64,000 nucleotides of DNA from Pararge aegeria (GCF_905163445.1 NC_053181.1:7316001-7380000), one strand, 5' to 3'. Numbered from the stretch's first letter, positions 12,201-24,053 are shown. Notes: generated from the letters alone by a model not told the origin. Program-made: numbers and translations.

Positions 12201-14440
12201 TGTTTCATTTCCAACAAAGCAACCGAACGAATCAACACGGGGAGCGATCTATACCTGAATAATAATCATAATAATATTGAGTTATTTTGTCAAAAACCGA
12301 ACGAAGTTCGTGCTATTATTTCTGCTTTGTCAAACAACCCCGACTGGACTTTTAGATCTTAATTTTTTGTTTTAAATTGTTTTTTTCTTATTATGAAAGT
12401 AGGCGATTTTGTTTATTTTTTTCTTTAGCTTTTATTCACAGTTTTTAAAGAGGATATAAATATATATATCATACTATCGGTCATTTTGTAGTAAATGCTT
12501 TGCGCATCTTTTAGTGGCTCGGCACGCTGACTGCAAACAAAATATTATGTAACATTTTCTTTCAAATGTATTGTGAACAAGCTGTTGGTGTTCCTTAAAC
12601 AATTTTTTTTTCTGGCCCACTACAGGGCACGGTTCAACAATCGAAAGAGTTTAGGACGTAGTCTACCACCACGTTTACCCAGTGCGGATTGTTGGACTCC
12701 ACACGCCTTTTAGAAATTTATAGAGCACTCTCAGGCATGCAGGTTGCTTCACGGTATTTTCCTCCACCGTTGAAGTTTGTGTTGCTTTAATTGCTTATTA
12801 GTAAATTAATATCACTATCGCCGGTACTTTATAAACAGGATGTTGGATTTATGCATTTAAATAAATTGATTATTATCAATACGTATACTTTCCATTTCAA
12901 TGTTTTTATTAAGTGAGGCAAATGTCCGCCGGGTAACGTAATATTTAACGCCTATAGTCACGATTACAGGTTTTCGAGCTCTAAAAAATAAACAAGCGCG
13001 CAGACATCGACTTTCTCCGTGTAGAAAGTGACCCTCGCGCTGCATAGGTGGATGTAATACACTCGGTTTGTTTTGGCCCATGTTGCGCATAAAGTGATTC
13101 AGTAAACCATCGAATCAACCTTACCGCGACTGTCGTACGGCGACCAAGGGGATATAACGGGGAACGGGCAGCAGCTACTATTACCATCTACTGCGATCAT
13201 AAACCAATCAGCGCAGCGATTATGGCCATACCCTTTCGTTGCGAGAGGCCTTTACCCCAGCAGTGGACTGTGATAGGCTATTGAGGAACTGGACCGCTAA
13301 AGGGCATAGTTCGCCGGTCAGAATGAAAAGGGTTTGAGCTGCACTGGCCAAGTGTGTATTCGTATACATCTACCTCTGAGAACATTATGGAGAACTTTCG
13401 GGTATGCAAGTTTCCTTACGATGTTTTTCTTTATCGATAAATGAAATGATATTTAGTTGTTTAGATTATAAACGCACTTACACTGTGCAGGTTATTAAAC
13501 TCTTAACTTCGCAGGCCTATTTTCAAATAGGAGAGGGCATAGACCTACCACGCTGCTCCAATAAGATACTACAATGTGGGTTTATGGGCTTTAGCGAATA
13601 TTATCACAAGTTAGTTATACTAACCGCATATTTAAGGACTTGCAATGATTCGATGTAAAGATCAGAGAGAGCACGTTTTCGCTAGACCCGGGACTGAAAA
13701 CCCGAACCACGTAATCTGTAGTTATACATGATAGCTACTAGACCAACGAGTCAGTTACCAAGGCAAATAACTCCGAAAAGTTAGAGGAGCCTGTCGAGGA
13801 TCGTTTAGAGGGACTTAGGTATTTTTGCGTTGCATTTTTCATAAATAAACAACAAACGAAGCTAATGAATTGGTAAAACGTCGACAAAATTACCTAAGTC
13901 ATTTTAAATGCAAAAAAGCTGCACACAGTAAAAGTCACCAAAAGTATCTTCGTGCCACTTTAACAACTTTGGGTGAGTATTTAATGGAACTATCCTAATC
14001 AAGCCATTTTCTTCACTTCTTTTAATTAAGGTACCATTCCTTATCGACCACAGTCCATCCGAGATCAATGCTCTTTGAGCCAACGTTCTAGAATTTTCTG
14101 CGAATCATATTCGTCTGAGTTATAGTTGGGAAATATATAGTTATATGTTTTTTTGAATAACATAAAAATATTATTAGTAACGGGGTTTCAAATATAATAA
14201 TTGTTAATTTTGAAAATACTTAATTTCGGCAACTTTCTGCACTATTCTTAACGCAACATTTTCCTCATTTTATCTATATTTTTCCGTCCAAAGTGCATGG
14301 AAATGATCACTACAAAGGCGGTCAAGTGCGTCTCTACTTTCACCCCTCCTTCACACATCTTTTATGAGTGAAAGAGACGGATTGGTCCTTTCTCGTATAC
14401 GTCACTTCACATTTCTCCGGGTTGTCGTAGTGGTTATATG
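9232..14440. other. Gene-poor spacer between divergent genes A and B
   Basis: I see no convincing exon here. Identified pieces: SINE-C at 9815-9990; a microsatellite-poor repeat with TTCTTCTTCTTGAGG at 10025-10255; a repeat at 10745-10937 shared with 43720-43915; SINE-B fragments at 12607-12790 (minus) and 13295-13425 (minus); and the GGATATAACGG repeat at 13125-13295. The short frames near 11600-11830 and 12860-13190 have no splice or start context that I would trust. Because A and B point away from each other, both promoters must lie within this spacer or at its edges. Confidence 0.6.
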
Positions 14441-14604
14441 AAATCAGTGTCGTTGTTACATTGGAATCGTTCGTTTTAGGGCTGGCGTGTGATTTCTAAT
14501 AATTATAATTTAATTGGCTGTGAACAGTCAAAGAGGTGTGACAGTGGTTGCGATCGTATCTAGATCGATTTTTAATAGACAAGTAAACAAAATCAATTCT
14601 CAAC

Positions 14605-15360
14605 GTAAGTTTTACCAGTTCTTTTATATTATTACGATATTATACAAAATAAATATTATTAAATAATTAATATATAATATAATTAATGTATTTGAGAATG
14701 GTTATAATAGCATAAATGTTATTAAAACTACTACTATATATTATAATAACATTTCAAGCGGTCACGATAGTACGCATTTAAAAGATTTCAACGCGCGAAT
14801 GCGCAACGACTTTTAAAATTAAAAATAGATTTTATTTATATACATTTTGAATGTGTCTTGATTTACGCAAACGCATTTACGATTACGAAAAAGTAAAAAA
14901 TAAGAATACATTATAATAGTAGTATTTATAATAATTTATATATTTTAACTGCTCTAAAACGTTTCGATTGATGGTCGATTGATTTTCGGCATTGCATGAT
15001 CGACATGTTTTTGTTTTTACGATACTTGTTGCGTACAATTATGAAAGAAAAAAGTAGTGCATTGCGCCGGCCAAGTTCCGGCTAGGTATTACACAATAAC
15101 GCAAGATATATACAAGATACAAAATATATACGAATCACTTAATCACTGGTTTGAATTTGAATTTTTGATTTAATCACTGTTTCTTAAATTTAGAGAATCT
15201 CATATTCTTTGTACAATCCTGTTTACTTATTCCACTTCATTAAATATATGTTGTTTGATTTTCTTTTTGAATCGGGCTTAAAATGTGATAAAAACGTTAC
15301 GTGAATTTTGAAATAACGGATGTTAATTATGAAAATAATTTATTTTTTGGGCATTTTCAG
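14605..15360 (+). other. Probable 5'-UTR intron of gene B
   Basis: A strong donor (AAC|GTAAGT) at 14605 and an acceptor (GCATTTTCAG) ending at 15360 bracket an AT-rich stretch. The acceptor is 19 nt before the gene B start codon. A TCAGT initiator-like element at about 14446 would then give a non-coding first exon of about 160 nt. This is an inference from splice signals only. Confidence 0.4.
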
Positions 15361-15379
15361 ACGGAGCGTGGCCTCCAAA

Positions 15380-18300
15380 ATGAAGCTCTCCCTAGTGTTC
15401 GAGCTTCTGTTAATATTTGTACTACTGGCGTTTGCAGCCTCTAAAAATATCGGTAAGTTGTTGATGTTTGGTTGATATAGGAGTTAAGTAGGTATTCAGT
15501 CGTCGGAAAACAAAATACTAGGATATGGTTCAATATAAAATTTAAGGTTTTTCATTTGCATTTCTTTTATAATAAATAGAATATAAAAAATAGTTTTTAC
15601 TAGAGAAGTCCAATGTTGCCTTTATTATAGCTTATAATAGTGTTGAGGTATAGAATGTGTCTGAAATGGTAGGAAAGTCAAAGCTCTTAGGCGTTCCTGG
15701 TAAAGTTAACCGGATCTAAATACCGCTAAAATTAGTATTAACCTGAAGCGGCAATGGGCGGGGCACATAGCTCGGAAAACCGATGGACGATGGGGTCCCA
15801 AAGTGTTGCAATGGCAACCCCGCACCTGTAAACGCAGCGTTGGTCGAGACGCAACTAGGTGGACAGACGACATCAAACGAGTCGCGGAGAGCCGCTGGAA
15901 ACAAGCAGCCCAGAATGGTGGAGTTCGTAACACCCTATAAGATACCATGGATGGATGACAATCGGTTGAAATGATGATGAATTATGATAATAATAATAAT
16001 CCTTAATTGCAAAATACACGACAATAAGGTGTTACATATTGGTTTAGGGTACAGTGTATTGCCAATAATTTGACATGCAATGCAATAAATAAGTGACGAT
16101 CATAAACTTTACTTTTTACCTACTCTGTTTAAAAAAATCTTCTTGATGAAGTCAAAGTCATATATTGCTTTTTTCAAACAGGCACATAGATGGCACGTAT
16201 CTTATATCTTTAAACGAGCAATTATTGTATATATAAATATATAATTGGAATCTAAGAATTGGCTCCAACGATTTTCATGAAATTTAGTATACAGGGGGTT
16301 TCGAGGGTGATTAATTGATCTAGCTAGGATTCATTTATATTGGAATCTCGGGCAAAATCTGCAAAAAAAATCCTTTTTGAGAGATTCTGATGCGTGCGAT
16401 TCGTGAACGGTAAACGTTACGCCAAACGAACGAACAAAGTATGTTAGTAAGTATATCGGAATTGTCGGAATTGTTGTTTCTATAAAGTTCTACAAAACAG
16501 TCCGCGACAACATACAAATATTTTTTTAAGTCGGCTCATTCCCGGACAAAGTCGCGCGTGTCCGCTAGTGAGTGTTGAAATGTGTACAATGTACATAGTA
16601 GTGAGTAGTGATGGCGATAACTACATTCGTAAACTTAAAACTAAAGCTACGAGGCTTCCAAACGCGCCTTCGATGTTAACGCTGAGACCTATGTAGGGTT
16701 AAAACACTGTTATTGAATCTATTTGCGTAAAAGTTAAATAAATAAATATACTACGACAATACACACATCGCCATCTAGTTCCAAAGTAAGCGTAGCTTGT
16801 GTTATGGGTACTAAGATGACTGGTGAATATTTATATGAATAATATACATAAATACTTATAGTATATAGATAAACACCCAGACACTGAAAAACATTCATGT
16901 TCATCACACAAATATTGTCCAGTAGTAGGAATCGAACCCACGGCCTTGGACGCAGAAAGCAGGGTCGCTGCCCACTGCGCCAATCGGCCGTCATTCAAGT
17001 TATTTTGCTTCGCGTACGCGGTGATAGCCTAGTGGGTGGAACTCCGGCTTTACATCTGACGATACAACCTTGTTCGAACCCCGGCACGAACCCCTCTAAT
17101 GTTTCTAAGTTATGTTTGTTTATGAATAAAATATCACTTGCTTTAACGGTAAAAACATCGTTAAGAAACCTGTCTGCTTGTCAGTTCTCTATAATGATCA
17201 CAAAAACGTGTAAGGTCCAATCCGCACTTGGCCAGTGTGGCTTAAGCCCTTATCATTCTGAGAGTGGACCCGGGCCCCGTAATGGGTGGGCAATGGGTTG
17301 ATGAAGATGATGAATATATCTTGTTGTAGATTAGAATAATTCAGGTTGTTGAAATCAAATAAAAATACACAAGTAGATACTAGACGCTAATTAGAGATGC
17401 TAAACATTGTTGTAAAGTATTAGAATCAATTTCGACCAGAGTAAATCTAATAAAATTAAATTATATATTCAATGTTTGCAACTTTTCTAAAAACACATAT
17501 AAATTAAATTGTAGAGTGCGTGTCAACAATAAATAACAACGATCTCTCAATTGATTGAAAATCACATATCTACTTATTTCAATATATCAATAAGGTAAAA
17601 TATTAACGAATACAAACAGTCTTCACGAATGCAGATATGCGCATTATGTTAGTCGATAAATTCGATTAATGCAATAGGTGTCTTCCGTGAAAGCGGAATA
17701 TAAAACAGATTCCGTTTAGTGTGTTTTACACACGAATTTTATAAACTAGCGTGACAGGTATTTAAACATTAGAAGTAAGAATAAACTTACAGTGCAATAT
17801 ACTAGGTTACATAAAATTCATAATTCGTTTAAAGGAAATTGCATACAATTCTACAATAAACTACCAATTGACATCTTGGAGATGTCTCTTAAAAAGTTCA
17901 AAGTTTGTATTAAACGTAAGCTTATAGAAAAGTCCTATTATAGTATAAAGGACTACGTAAACGATAAAAAAGCTTGGGTGTAAATTATTGCTCTAACCAG
18001 GTTGCTCTTCTAATAATTTGAAATGACATTGTGAGATGGTGATAACAAAAAAAAAACACCCGGCTAAGTTTGTTGTGGGCTTCTTCTTAGACCAGGACGC
18101 GTTTGAAACCTCGTAGCTTTAGTTTTAAGTGTACGAATGTGGTTATCGCCATCATCTCACTACCGTGTAATTCTTATGTACGCATCAAAAGTGCCACCTA
18201 TGGGCTATACTTAAATAAAGATATTTTTGACTTTGACTTTTGACTTTGACTTTGACTTTGAATATTTTAATTAGTTCATTGAATAATCTTTAAAATAAAT

Positions 18301-21300
18301 GCCCGTATTAAATACCTTACCAGCTGAGTTTTACTGTAACAATATTAGCCCGCTCACTGGAGTTTGACAAGCTAGGTGGGTTAGGAACATATGCGTATGT
18401 ATATACCTATCAGTAGTTCTGTATCTAACAGAACTGAGTCGTTGATTCCCGGCAGAGGCCATTTGGGAATTTACAATTGGTTGATTCCGGCCTTGGCCGT
18501 AACTAGTTACCACCCTACCGAAAAAGACGTGCCGCTAAGCGATTTTCTGTTTTGGTGAGATGTCTCGTGGAAACCGATTAGGGTATGACTACCATACGCC
18601 CTAACAGGTTAGCATGCTACGATCTTAGACTGCATCATCGCTTACCACCGGATGACACAACAGTCAAGGGCTAACTTGTAGTGGTATAAGAAAAAATGCA
18701 GGCATTCATGTATAGTCTTGACATTAGCGCTAAATTTTATTACAATTTGTCTTTATATTGCAGGTCAACAGAAGAACAATAAGAAAAGTATTCAAAAGCA
18801 AAACGATGACATAAAAATAGAAGATAACAGTATAAATAGGTTCTGCAAGTGTTCTGAGGCCTTTTGTAATTGTTGCCGAGACTTTGCAGTTCCTGTAGTC
18901 AATTTGAACGGTCCAGGTAAGAAAAAGTACATCGGTATGATTATTAGTAAAAATTAAGATTATCCTTTATAAGAAATTATGAAAAAAATGAAACTTTAAA
19001 ATGGTTATCTTATATCGTCCCTTATTCTTTTATTTTACAGCTGAGTTCTTCACGGTAGAATCTTTTTCTCTTGTATTTTAAGAGTTTCTACAAACAGACA
19101 GACGTGGACTACTGGATATTAATGAATTTCGACATTTAATATTTATCAAATTATAAGAAATTTTAATTCTTTTTCAGGATGTGCTTCGCTTATGTACTTA
19201 AGTGGCGATAAAATGTCTGTCTCCTTAAGCTTTGGTAATAAAGTTATCACCAATCGTACACTTTCAGGTATGTATTATTTAAGTGATTTATTATTAGGTT
19301 AATTTTGATGGTACTTGAATAATTTAATACTATCGTTGTGTTATGTTATAGGTCGCAAACCAAGTCCTGTTTGCATGCCTCTGCCCGGAGGTATATCAAA
19401 GTTCTGTGGACGTGTTTATAATATAGCGAGAGCTGGAGAGGAGTTCAGGGCCTGTCTCGGCTTGGAACTACAAGCTAAGAGTACTGTAGAAGCAGCAGTA
19501 AGAGTATCTTGTTTCAAATTTGGCCCTAGAGGCGTAACTTCTGAGCCAGCTGATCCGCTGCCATTGGTGCCTCAGGATGAAAAGGGTACGGACGATGATG
19601 ATGATGACGATGACGATGACGACGATGATGACGACGACGTTGATTTTGGTATCGACGCTGACGATGATGATGATGACGACGACGATGAAGAAGAGGACGA
19701 GGATGATGATAGTGATGATGGTACGTTATAATATTTTTTGCTTTCATTTTTGCCTTCAGATGCATCATTGATTCGATTGAAGCGGTTGTAGCTAAAGTTG
19801 GAACCAACAAGACTATTTACTCTGAACTTTACTGGTTTTGATAATTATTTGCAGATACAAATAAATAGACAAAATATTCGTCTTTTAATAGAAAATATAT
19901 TTTAGGAAAGCAATATATTTTCTACTATGCGACTCGTATCACCCTTAAATGATTTTATTGTAACTAACAATCCTATACATTATTTATCAATCATTTTTAT
20001 TTTCGGTGGTGACCCTTTTTATTGAGGTTTTGATTTGATTGTAAGAAACCAGAAATTTAATTATTCGAAGTGATCATGCCGTTTCTTAATATTTACATAA
20101 ACGAATGGCCATTGATTTTTATATATCGAATATAAAAATCAATGATAAAGAAGAATGAATGATAGAAGATGAGAAAAAGAATGATAGAAGATAAACAAAA
20201 TGGTAAAGTTTACAAAAATACAATTTTGTACTTTCAAATTACAGGTGGTCTCGATGCAGTCAATGATGTAGACAGTCCCGACTATACAGGTTTTAGTCTT
20301 CTTGGAGAAGATTTATTAGGTGGTCTATTTGGATCATCTGGCGGTAAAAAACCAGCCAAGAATAAAAATAAACAAGCACCATTTACTTCAACTTCTACGA
20401 CAAGGCGCCCTCGTCCCACCCGAAGACCTGCTAGACGACCTGCAAGAATTACAACAGTAAGGCCGTTTGTTACAAGAACCACCACTGTAAGAATCCGACC
20501 TGTAAACCGCAGACCTACACGAAGGCCAATAAGAAGAACAACTACAACTATACGACCAACAAGTGCTTCTTCGATTGCAGAAGAAAGTACTACAGTTTCA
20601 ACGATATCTACAACAATGGTACCTCTGACTTCTGAAATTACTGAAGTTAAAGCACCTTCTTTTAGCATACAAGAAACCGAACAAAGTGAAACTCATCAAG
20701 TAATACCTATAACTGAAAAACTTTTACCAACCGCGGAATTGACAACGCTGAGAAGTGACACTTCGTTTGAAGATTCAGGTTTAGAAATGTCCTTAGCACA
20801 TATTACTGATCAACTTTCTCTTAATATGCCAGTAACTCAGTTAGTTCCAACAGAGGAGGTGAAAGATACTAATGTCGAAGTTGGAAATGAAAAAGTGATG
20901 AACTATGAAAAAGTTGAGACAGTGACTTCTAAACCACACTCTACAATTCCTTTCGCCACCGAAGTAGAAGATGATGAAAATGAAGAAATGGTGCAAATAG
21001 TCCAAACTCTAGATTCTCATTCTGAGGAACATGCTGCTGATAGTGAAAATGTAGTAGACGAAACTAGATCTCATCATGAACCGAGTCACCACTACGAAGG
21101 GCTATCTTTGCCAAAGAAAAAGCATAGAGGCGGCAATTTCAATTTAGATGATCTGGATGTTCTCGATTTAACTGGTATCGGAGAAAGTGTTGGTCATCAA
21201 TTAGGAATTTTTGGTAGACACAAACGGCAAAATAAAAACAAAGTTGTCAAACCTCATAACATGAAGGGCATAAATGATTATGATGACGTTCTTGGATTAG

Positions 21301-21401
21301 AAGCTTTGAGTGAATCCATTATCTTCCCCGATATTGACGACCTAAGCCGAAAAGATAGAAGAAGACAAAATAAAATGATGCGAGGTCTATGGCCTCAGTG
21401 A
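15380..21401 (+). CDS. Gene B: DUF4773-like protein with Asp-run and Arg/Thr-rich tail
   Basis: Exons 15380-15452, 18764-18916, 19178-19267, 19352-19720 and 20245-21401 join, all phase 1, to 613 residues. A signal peptide covers about residues 1-20. The cysteine core starts with CKCSEAFCNCC (52-62) and ends with a second half that has the same cysteine order as gene A. From about residue 185 to 228 the chain is nearly all Asp with a little Glu. Exon 5 (~385 residues) is low complexity: a Gly-rich start, a strongly basic Arg/Pro/Thr region (RRPRPTRRPARRPAR), a long Ser/Thr/Glu region, and a C-terminus with two basic cleavage-like sites (RHKR and RKDRRR), each followed by Gln-Asn-Lys. It is more than twice as long as its paralogues. 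The joint between exons 4 and 5 fits in phase, but if it were not used, the frame would stop two codons after exon 4. AATAAA lies at 21516-21521. Confidence 0.87.
15685..15985 (+). repeat. RTE-like LINE 3' end in gene B intron 1
   Basis: The plus strand encodes a degraded frame reading GHIARKTDGRWGPKVLQW, then a TRWTDDIKRVAESRWKQAAQ motif. These are hallmarks of the C-terminus of the endonuclease/reverse-transcriptase of a common lepidopteran non-LTR element. Related 3' pieces occur at 56150-56265 and 58430-58760. It ends in ATGATGATGA-like repeats. Confidence 0.75.
16195..16572 (+). repeat. Non-autonomous element ending GTCCGCTAGT, copy 1
   Basis: It begins CTTATATCTTTAAACGAGC, carries TTTCATGAAATTTAGTATACAG and GATCTAGCTAGGATTCATTTA, and ends in AAGTCGCGCGTGTCCGCTAGT. 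Copy 2 at 38927-39272 matches over its whole length. The CTAG terminus with no terminal inverted repeats suggests a Helitron-like non-autonomous element. The class assignment is inference. Confidence 0.65.
16600..16665 (-). repeat. Fragment of jockey-like LINE 3' UTR
   Basis: Reverse complement of the GTAGCTTTAGTTTTAAGT / GTTATCGCCATCA block found in the 3' UTR of the LINE copies at 17770-18262 and 40968-41107. Confidence 0.55.
16735..16992 (-). repeat. SINE-A (Metulj-like) full copy
   Basis: In the minus orientation it starts GACGGCCGATTGGCGCAGTG, has a B-box GGTTCGATTCC, a middle block TTTTTCAGTGTCTGGGTGTT and the end TGTGTATTGTCGTAGTATA. The tRNA-derived head with this tail resembles the Metulj SINEs described from Heliconius (from memory). 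Six other copies are in the window. Confidence 0.75.
17022..17318 (+). repeat. SINE-B full copy
   Basis: It runs from a tRNA-like head (GTGATAGCCTAGTGGGTGGA, B-box GTTCGAACCCC) through ATCCGCACTTGGCCAGTGTG to CTCGTAATGGG-type end sequence and a GATGAAGATGATGA tail. It lies directly beside SINE-A in gene B intron 1. Confidence 0.7.
17770..18262 (+). repeat. 5'-truncated jockey-like LINE with TTTGAC tail
   Basis: A 63-codon open frame (17792-17983) ends with IQFYNKLPIDILEMSLKKFK and KSYYSIKDYVNDKKAWV, the C-terminal pattern of reverse transcriptases from lepidopteran jockey-like LINEs. It is followed by a 3' UTR (TTATCGCCATCATCTCACTA, AATAAAGATATTT) and about seven TTTGAC units. A second 3' end is at 40968-41107. 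Confidence 0.7.
18425..18690 (+). repeat. SINE-C copy
   Basis: Family marks: GATTCC(C/G) B-box-like start, CTAGTTACCACCCTACCG, AAAGACGTGCCGCTAAGCGA, GAAACCGATTAGGG, ATCTTAGACTGCATCATC and TCAAGGGCTAACTTGTAGTG. It lies 75 nt before gene B exon 2. Other copies or fragments: 9815-9990, 28278-28470, 37945-38245, 40065-40620, 52640-52810 and 56040-56140. Confidence 0.65.
20110..20144. repeat. Perfect 15-bp-arm hairpin in gene B intron 4
   Basis: Arms 20110-20124 and 20130-20144 are exact reverse complements around a 5-nt loop, about 100 nt upstream of exon 5. Confidence 0.7.
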
Positions 21402-21515
21402 CTATAAACAGCGCTAGTTATAATTCTTAGTTTAATATTTATTTATTTATTAAATTTCTCTACTTTCAATTGTAAATAGTAATCTTACGAAAAATGTTAT
21501 TTATATTTCAAAGAC

Positions 21516-21521
21516 AATAAA
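21516..21521 (+). terminator. Polyadenylation signal of gene B
   Basis: Canonical AATAAA 115 nt after the gene B stop codon. Confidence 0.6.
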
Positions 21522-22465
21522 ATAATCTTAAAATATTTGGTTTGTTTCATTGAATTTATTTTAATAGCTGTATAATATTATAAGCAAGAAGCCTTTTATG
21601 TGATTATAAAATTATTAAGGGATTCCATATATGAAAGCAAAAATATAAGAAAATATTTTATTACAATTGATAAAAATAGAAAGTTGCTTTATATCCCGTG
21701 CTAACAACGATAAGTTTATAACAGTGTTAGCGCCAATTGTAGAAATTATATTTAAAAAAAAATAAAAAGAAATAATATTTAAAAAATATTTAAAAAAAAA
21801 TTGTTTTAAATTTTTTTTTGATGTTGATGTTCTGTTTCTATGTAATAGAACTATAATTTAATATCAAATTATAATTTAAGCAACAATCATCAAAAGCATG
21901 AGCAATCATTATGATAATCACAAATTTACAAAAATCTGCGATAAATGCTAGTACATTTTCATATTTATTTACTTTAATGTTATTTGTAATTACTTATATA
22001 ATAATCATAATAGGAATGACCTAGTTAACTTTTTTCACAAATATATTGTTTATTAATAAACGCAACGTATACTTTATTTTCCATCAATACAAACTGTGAG
22101 GGTTCCATAAATAAACTTCATGATTAATGATGTCAGATTACATCATTTTCGGGAGTGACGATTTGTTTTTATATATTAACCTATTGTTTATTCATACAAG
22201 ACTTCAAAGAAATTACTAATACCAACTTATATTCAACTTGCGTTCCCAATTCCGAAAGTAGGAATCGATACTGCCATTTAAAGTGACTACTTTCTCCAGG
22301 CCGTACATTTAAATTTTAAACTTGCTCATTGGCCGTACAGCTCAACCCATCGGATCTTTGTAACTGGACACCAGTTAAATAGATGGAAGTTTCATGCTTC
22401 ACCAACAAATTCAACTTGTAAGCCAGGCGAAGCTGTTGTAATAGTAATTGCGCATTTATTTTAGA
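21522..22465. other. AT-rich spacer between genes B and C
   Basis: Roughly 940 nt without an exon or a recognisable repeat. The first half holds long A and T runs. The gene C promoter should lie at about 22150-22460, but I see no clear TATA box. Confidence 0.5.
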
Positions 22466-23871
22466 ATGTTTTTACACTCGACACTGCCGTCAATAATAAT
22501 TAGCATTTACTTTCTTTCCTTTTGTTTTGCTAGACATGGTACGTATAGTTACGCGTAAAAACAGATGAAGTAAATTGTGTAGAAAAATATTAACAATATT
22601 CTATTTTCACATTCAATAAAATTTCAAGCGATTTTACCTAGCTATTTTATATTCATTCATCATATTTCAGGAGAATTTATAACTAAACATGATAGACCTT
22701 ACAGTGTCTTAAATATAAAAGTACCAAGTGCAGTCTGGCACCAAGCTTTGAACCCAACACCTGTGTTTAAATCTGCTGTAACTGTTACTGTGCCTATACA
22801 TGTGGCTGCAGAGGAAGAAAATGAAGTAGAAGATGTTGTGAATGACGGCACTGAAGTAAGCGTTGCTGTTGATAGCACTTTAATAAACGATGAGCCAATT
22901 TCGTCAGTCTCTGCAGATACTGAAGTAACAGTGTCACCTGCGGGAACGGTTACTCAATCGCCAGTCCTTCAAGATGGACTACCCGAACAACCCGTGCAAG
23001 GAGTGACTGGTCAAGTAACAAGATTTCCATGTACATGTAACGATGGTCAGTGTGGATGTTGCACAGGAGCTATTATGGACAGATTTAGAATGAAGGCATG
23101 CGGAAATATATCGTTTGTGCCCCAAGATTTTGTATTCGATGTAAGATTAACTTTAAATAACAACACGGTTGTCCGACGTAGAGTTTCAGGTAATATGGTA
23201 GTTATGGTTATTAAGCCTAGTTTTCCTTCTAACACTGCTTTCCAAACTTTTGTTGAGTTAGATTCAGAGGACCAAAATAAGCATAAAACTTTGACATTGC
23301 AGCTAGTGATCCTCCACCGATTTGCTTCAATCCCAGAAGAGCACCATTTGTACGTGTTTGTGCAGAAATTAGCAACATTCGTATCCGAAATGGAAATGCA
23401 TTTGCCTGTTTAGACATTAAAGCAGACATTGGCAGCTTCCCTGTTTATTCTGCATCATTTAGATGTTTTGGGTAAGTGAATGTAATGACATTTAGATAAA
23501 AAAATTGAGTGTATTTTTTCTGCCTGTCTAAATTATTTTCAGGTTTTATTTAGCTATAAGAATATAAAATCATTCATAGAATACCCAAGCCTATAATCTA
23601 AATAGCTATTTTATTTGTTTCAAGATTGGGATCGTCTGGTTTGCAGACTGGATTAAAACCGAAACCAGTATCGTCGGGTCCCAAACCAGTTAACTTATTC
23701 GGAAGTGGTAGTACTAACAATGATGGAACCATCTTAGACGCAGCCGGTCAATTACTTACTGGCGGTAATAATGGTAACGGACTGTTTGGAGCGCCCCAAG
23801 GAGGTCTTTTTGGAGGAGGTGGCGGGCCTTTAGATGCTATAGGAGACGCCGTAGGGAATTTACTAGAATAA
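22466..23871 (+). CDS. Gene C: DUF4773-like protein, Val/Glu spacer and Gly-rich tail
   Basis: Exons 22466-22538, 22671-23189, 23303-23471 and 23625-23871 join with phases 1,1,2 to 335 residues. Exon 1 encodes 24 residues of signal peptide (LPSIIISIYFLSFCFA core). An extra spacer of about 115 residues, rich in Val, Glu, Thr and Ser, separates it from the cysteine core. The core opens with CTCNDGQCGCC (145-155) and continues in the same exon through DFVFDVRLTLNNN. The second half is on exon 3 (PPICFNPRRAPFVRVCAEIS, ACLDIK, FRCFG). Exon 4 is Gly-, Pro- and Ser-rich, with GNGLFGAPQGGLFGGGGGP near the end. Fusion of the two core exons is shared with gene D and sets these two apart from A, B and E. 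The stop codon lies inside an AATAAA (23867-23872); a variant ATTAAA follows near 23948. The role is unknown; a secreted structural or matrix protein is inference. Confidence 0.9.
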
Positions 23872-24044
23872 AGAAAATACAATTAAATTAATATTTTATT
23901 AGACTGTATAGTAATTTATTTATTTTATCTGTAATTTTTATTTAATTTATTAAAAGTTTTGTTTCCTTGGTTTTTATTTTTATTTAAAAGTAGGTACGAA
24001 GCGTTAGTAAGAAAACTCTTGACATAGTATTAGTATGCCAACGC

Positions 24045-24053
24045 ATATAAAAA
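24045..24053 (+). promoter_or_regulatory. Possible TATA box of gene D
   Basis: CATATAAAA occurs about 245 nt upstream of the gene D start codon, in the 424-nt spacer after gene C. It would imply a 5' UTR of about 215 nt. Nothing else in the spacer stands out. Confidence 0.3.

Noticed and set aside
12857..13187. Overlapping minus-strand frames of 68 and 77 residues
   Set aside because: They cover a dispersed repeat (13125-13295) and its flank, with no splice signals or recognisable motif.
16897..17301. Plus-strand frame of 134 residues
   Set aside because: It spans the junction of a SINE-A and a SINE-B. tRNA-derived SINEs do not encode proteins.
19526..19810. Minus-strand frame of 94 residues rich in His
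   Set aside because: It is the complement of the GAT/GAC repeat that encodes the acidic run of gene B. The His runs follow from ATC/GTC composition and there is no independent gene signal.
20282..20668. Minus-strand frame of 128 residues, Val/Leu/Gly-rich
   Set aside because: Antisense shadow of the Arg/Thr/Pro-rich part of gene B exon 5.
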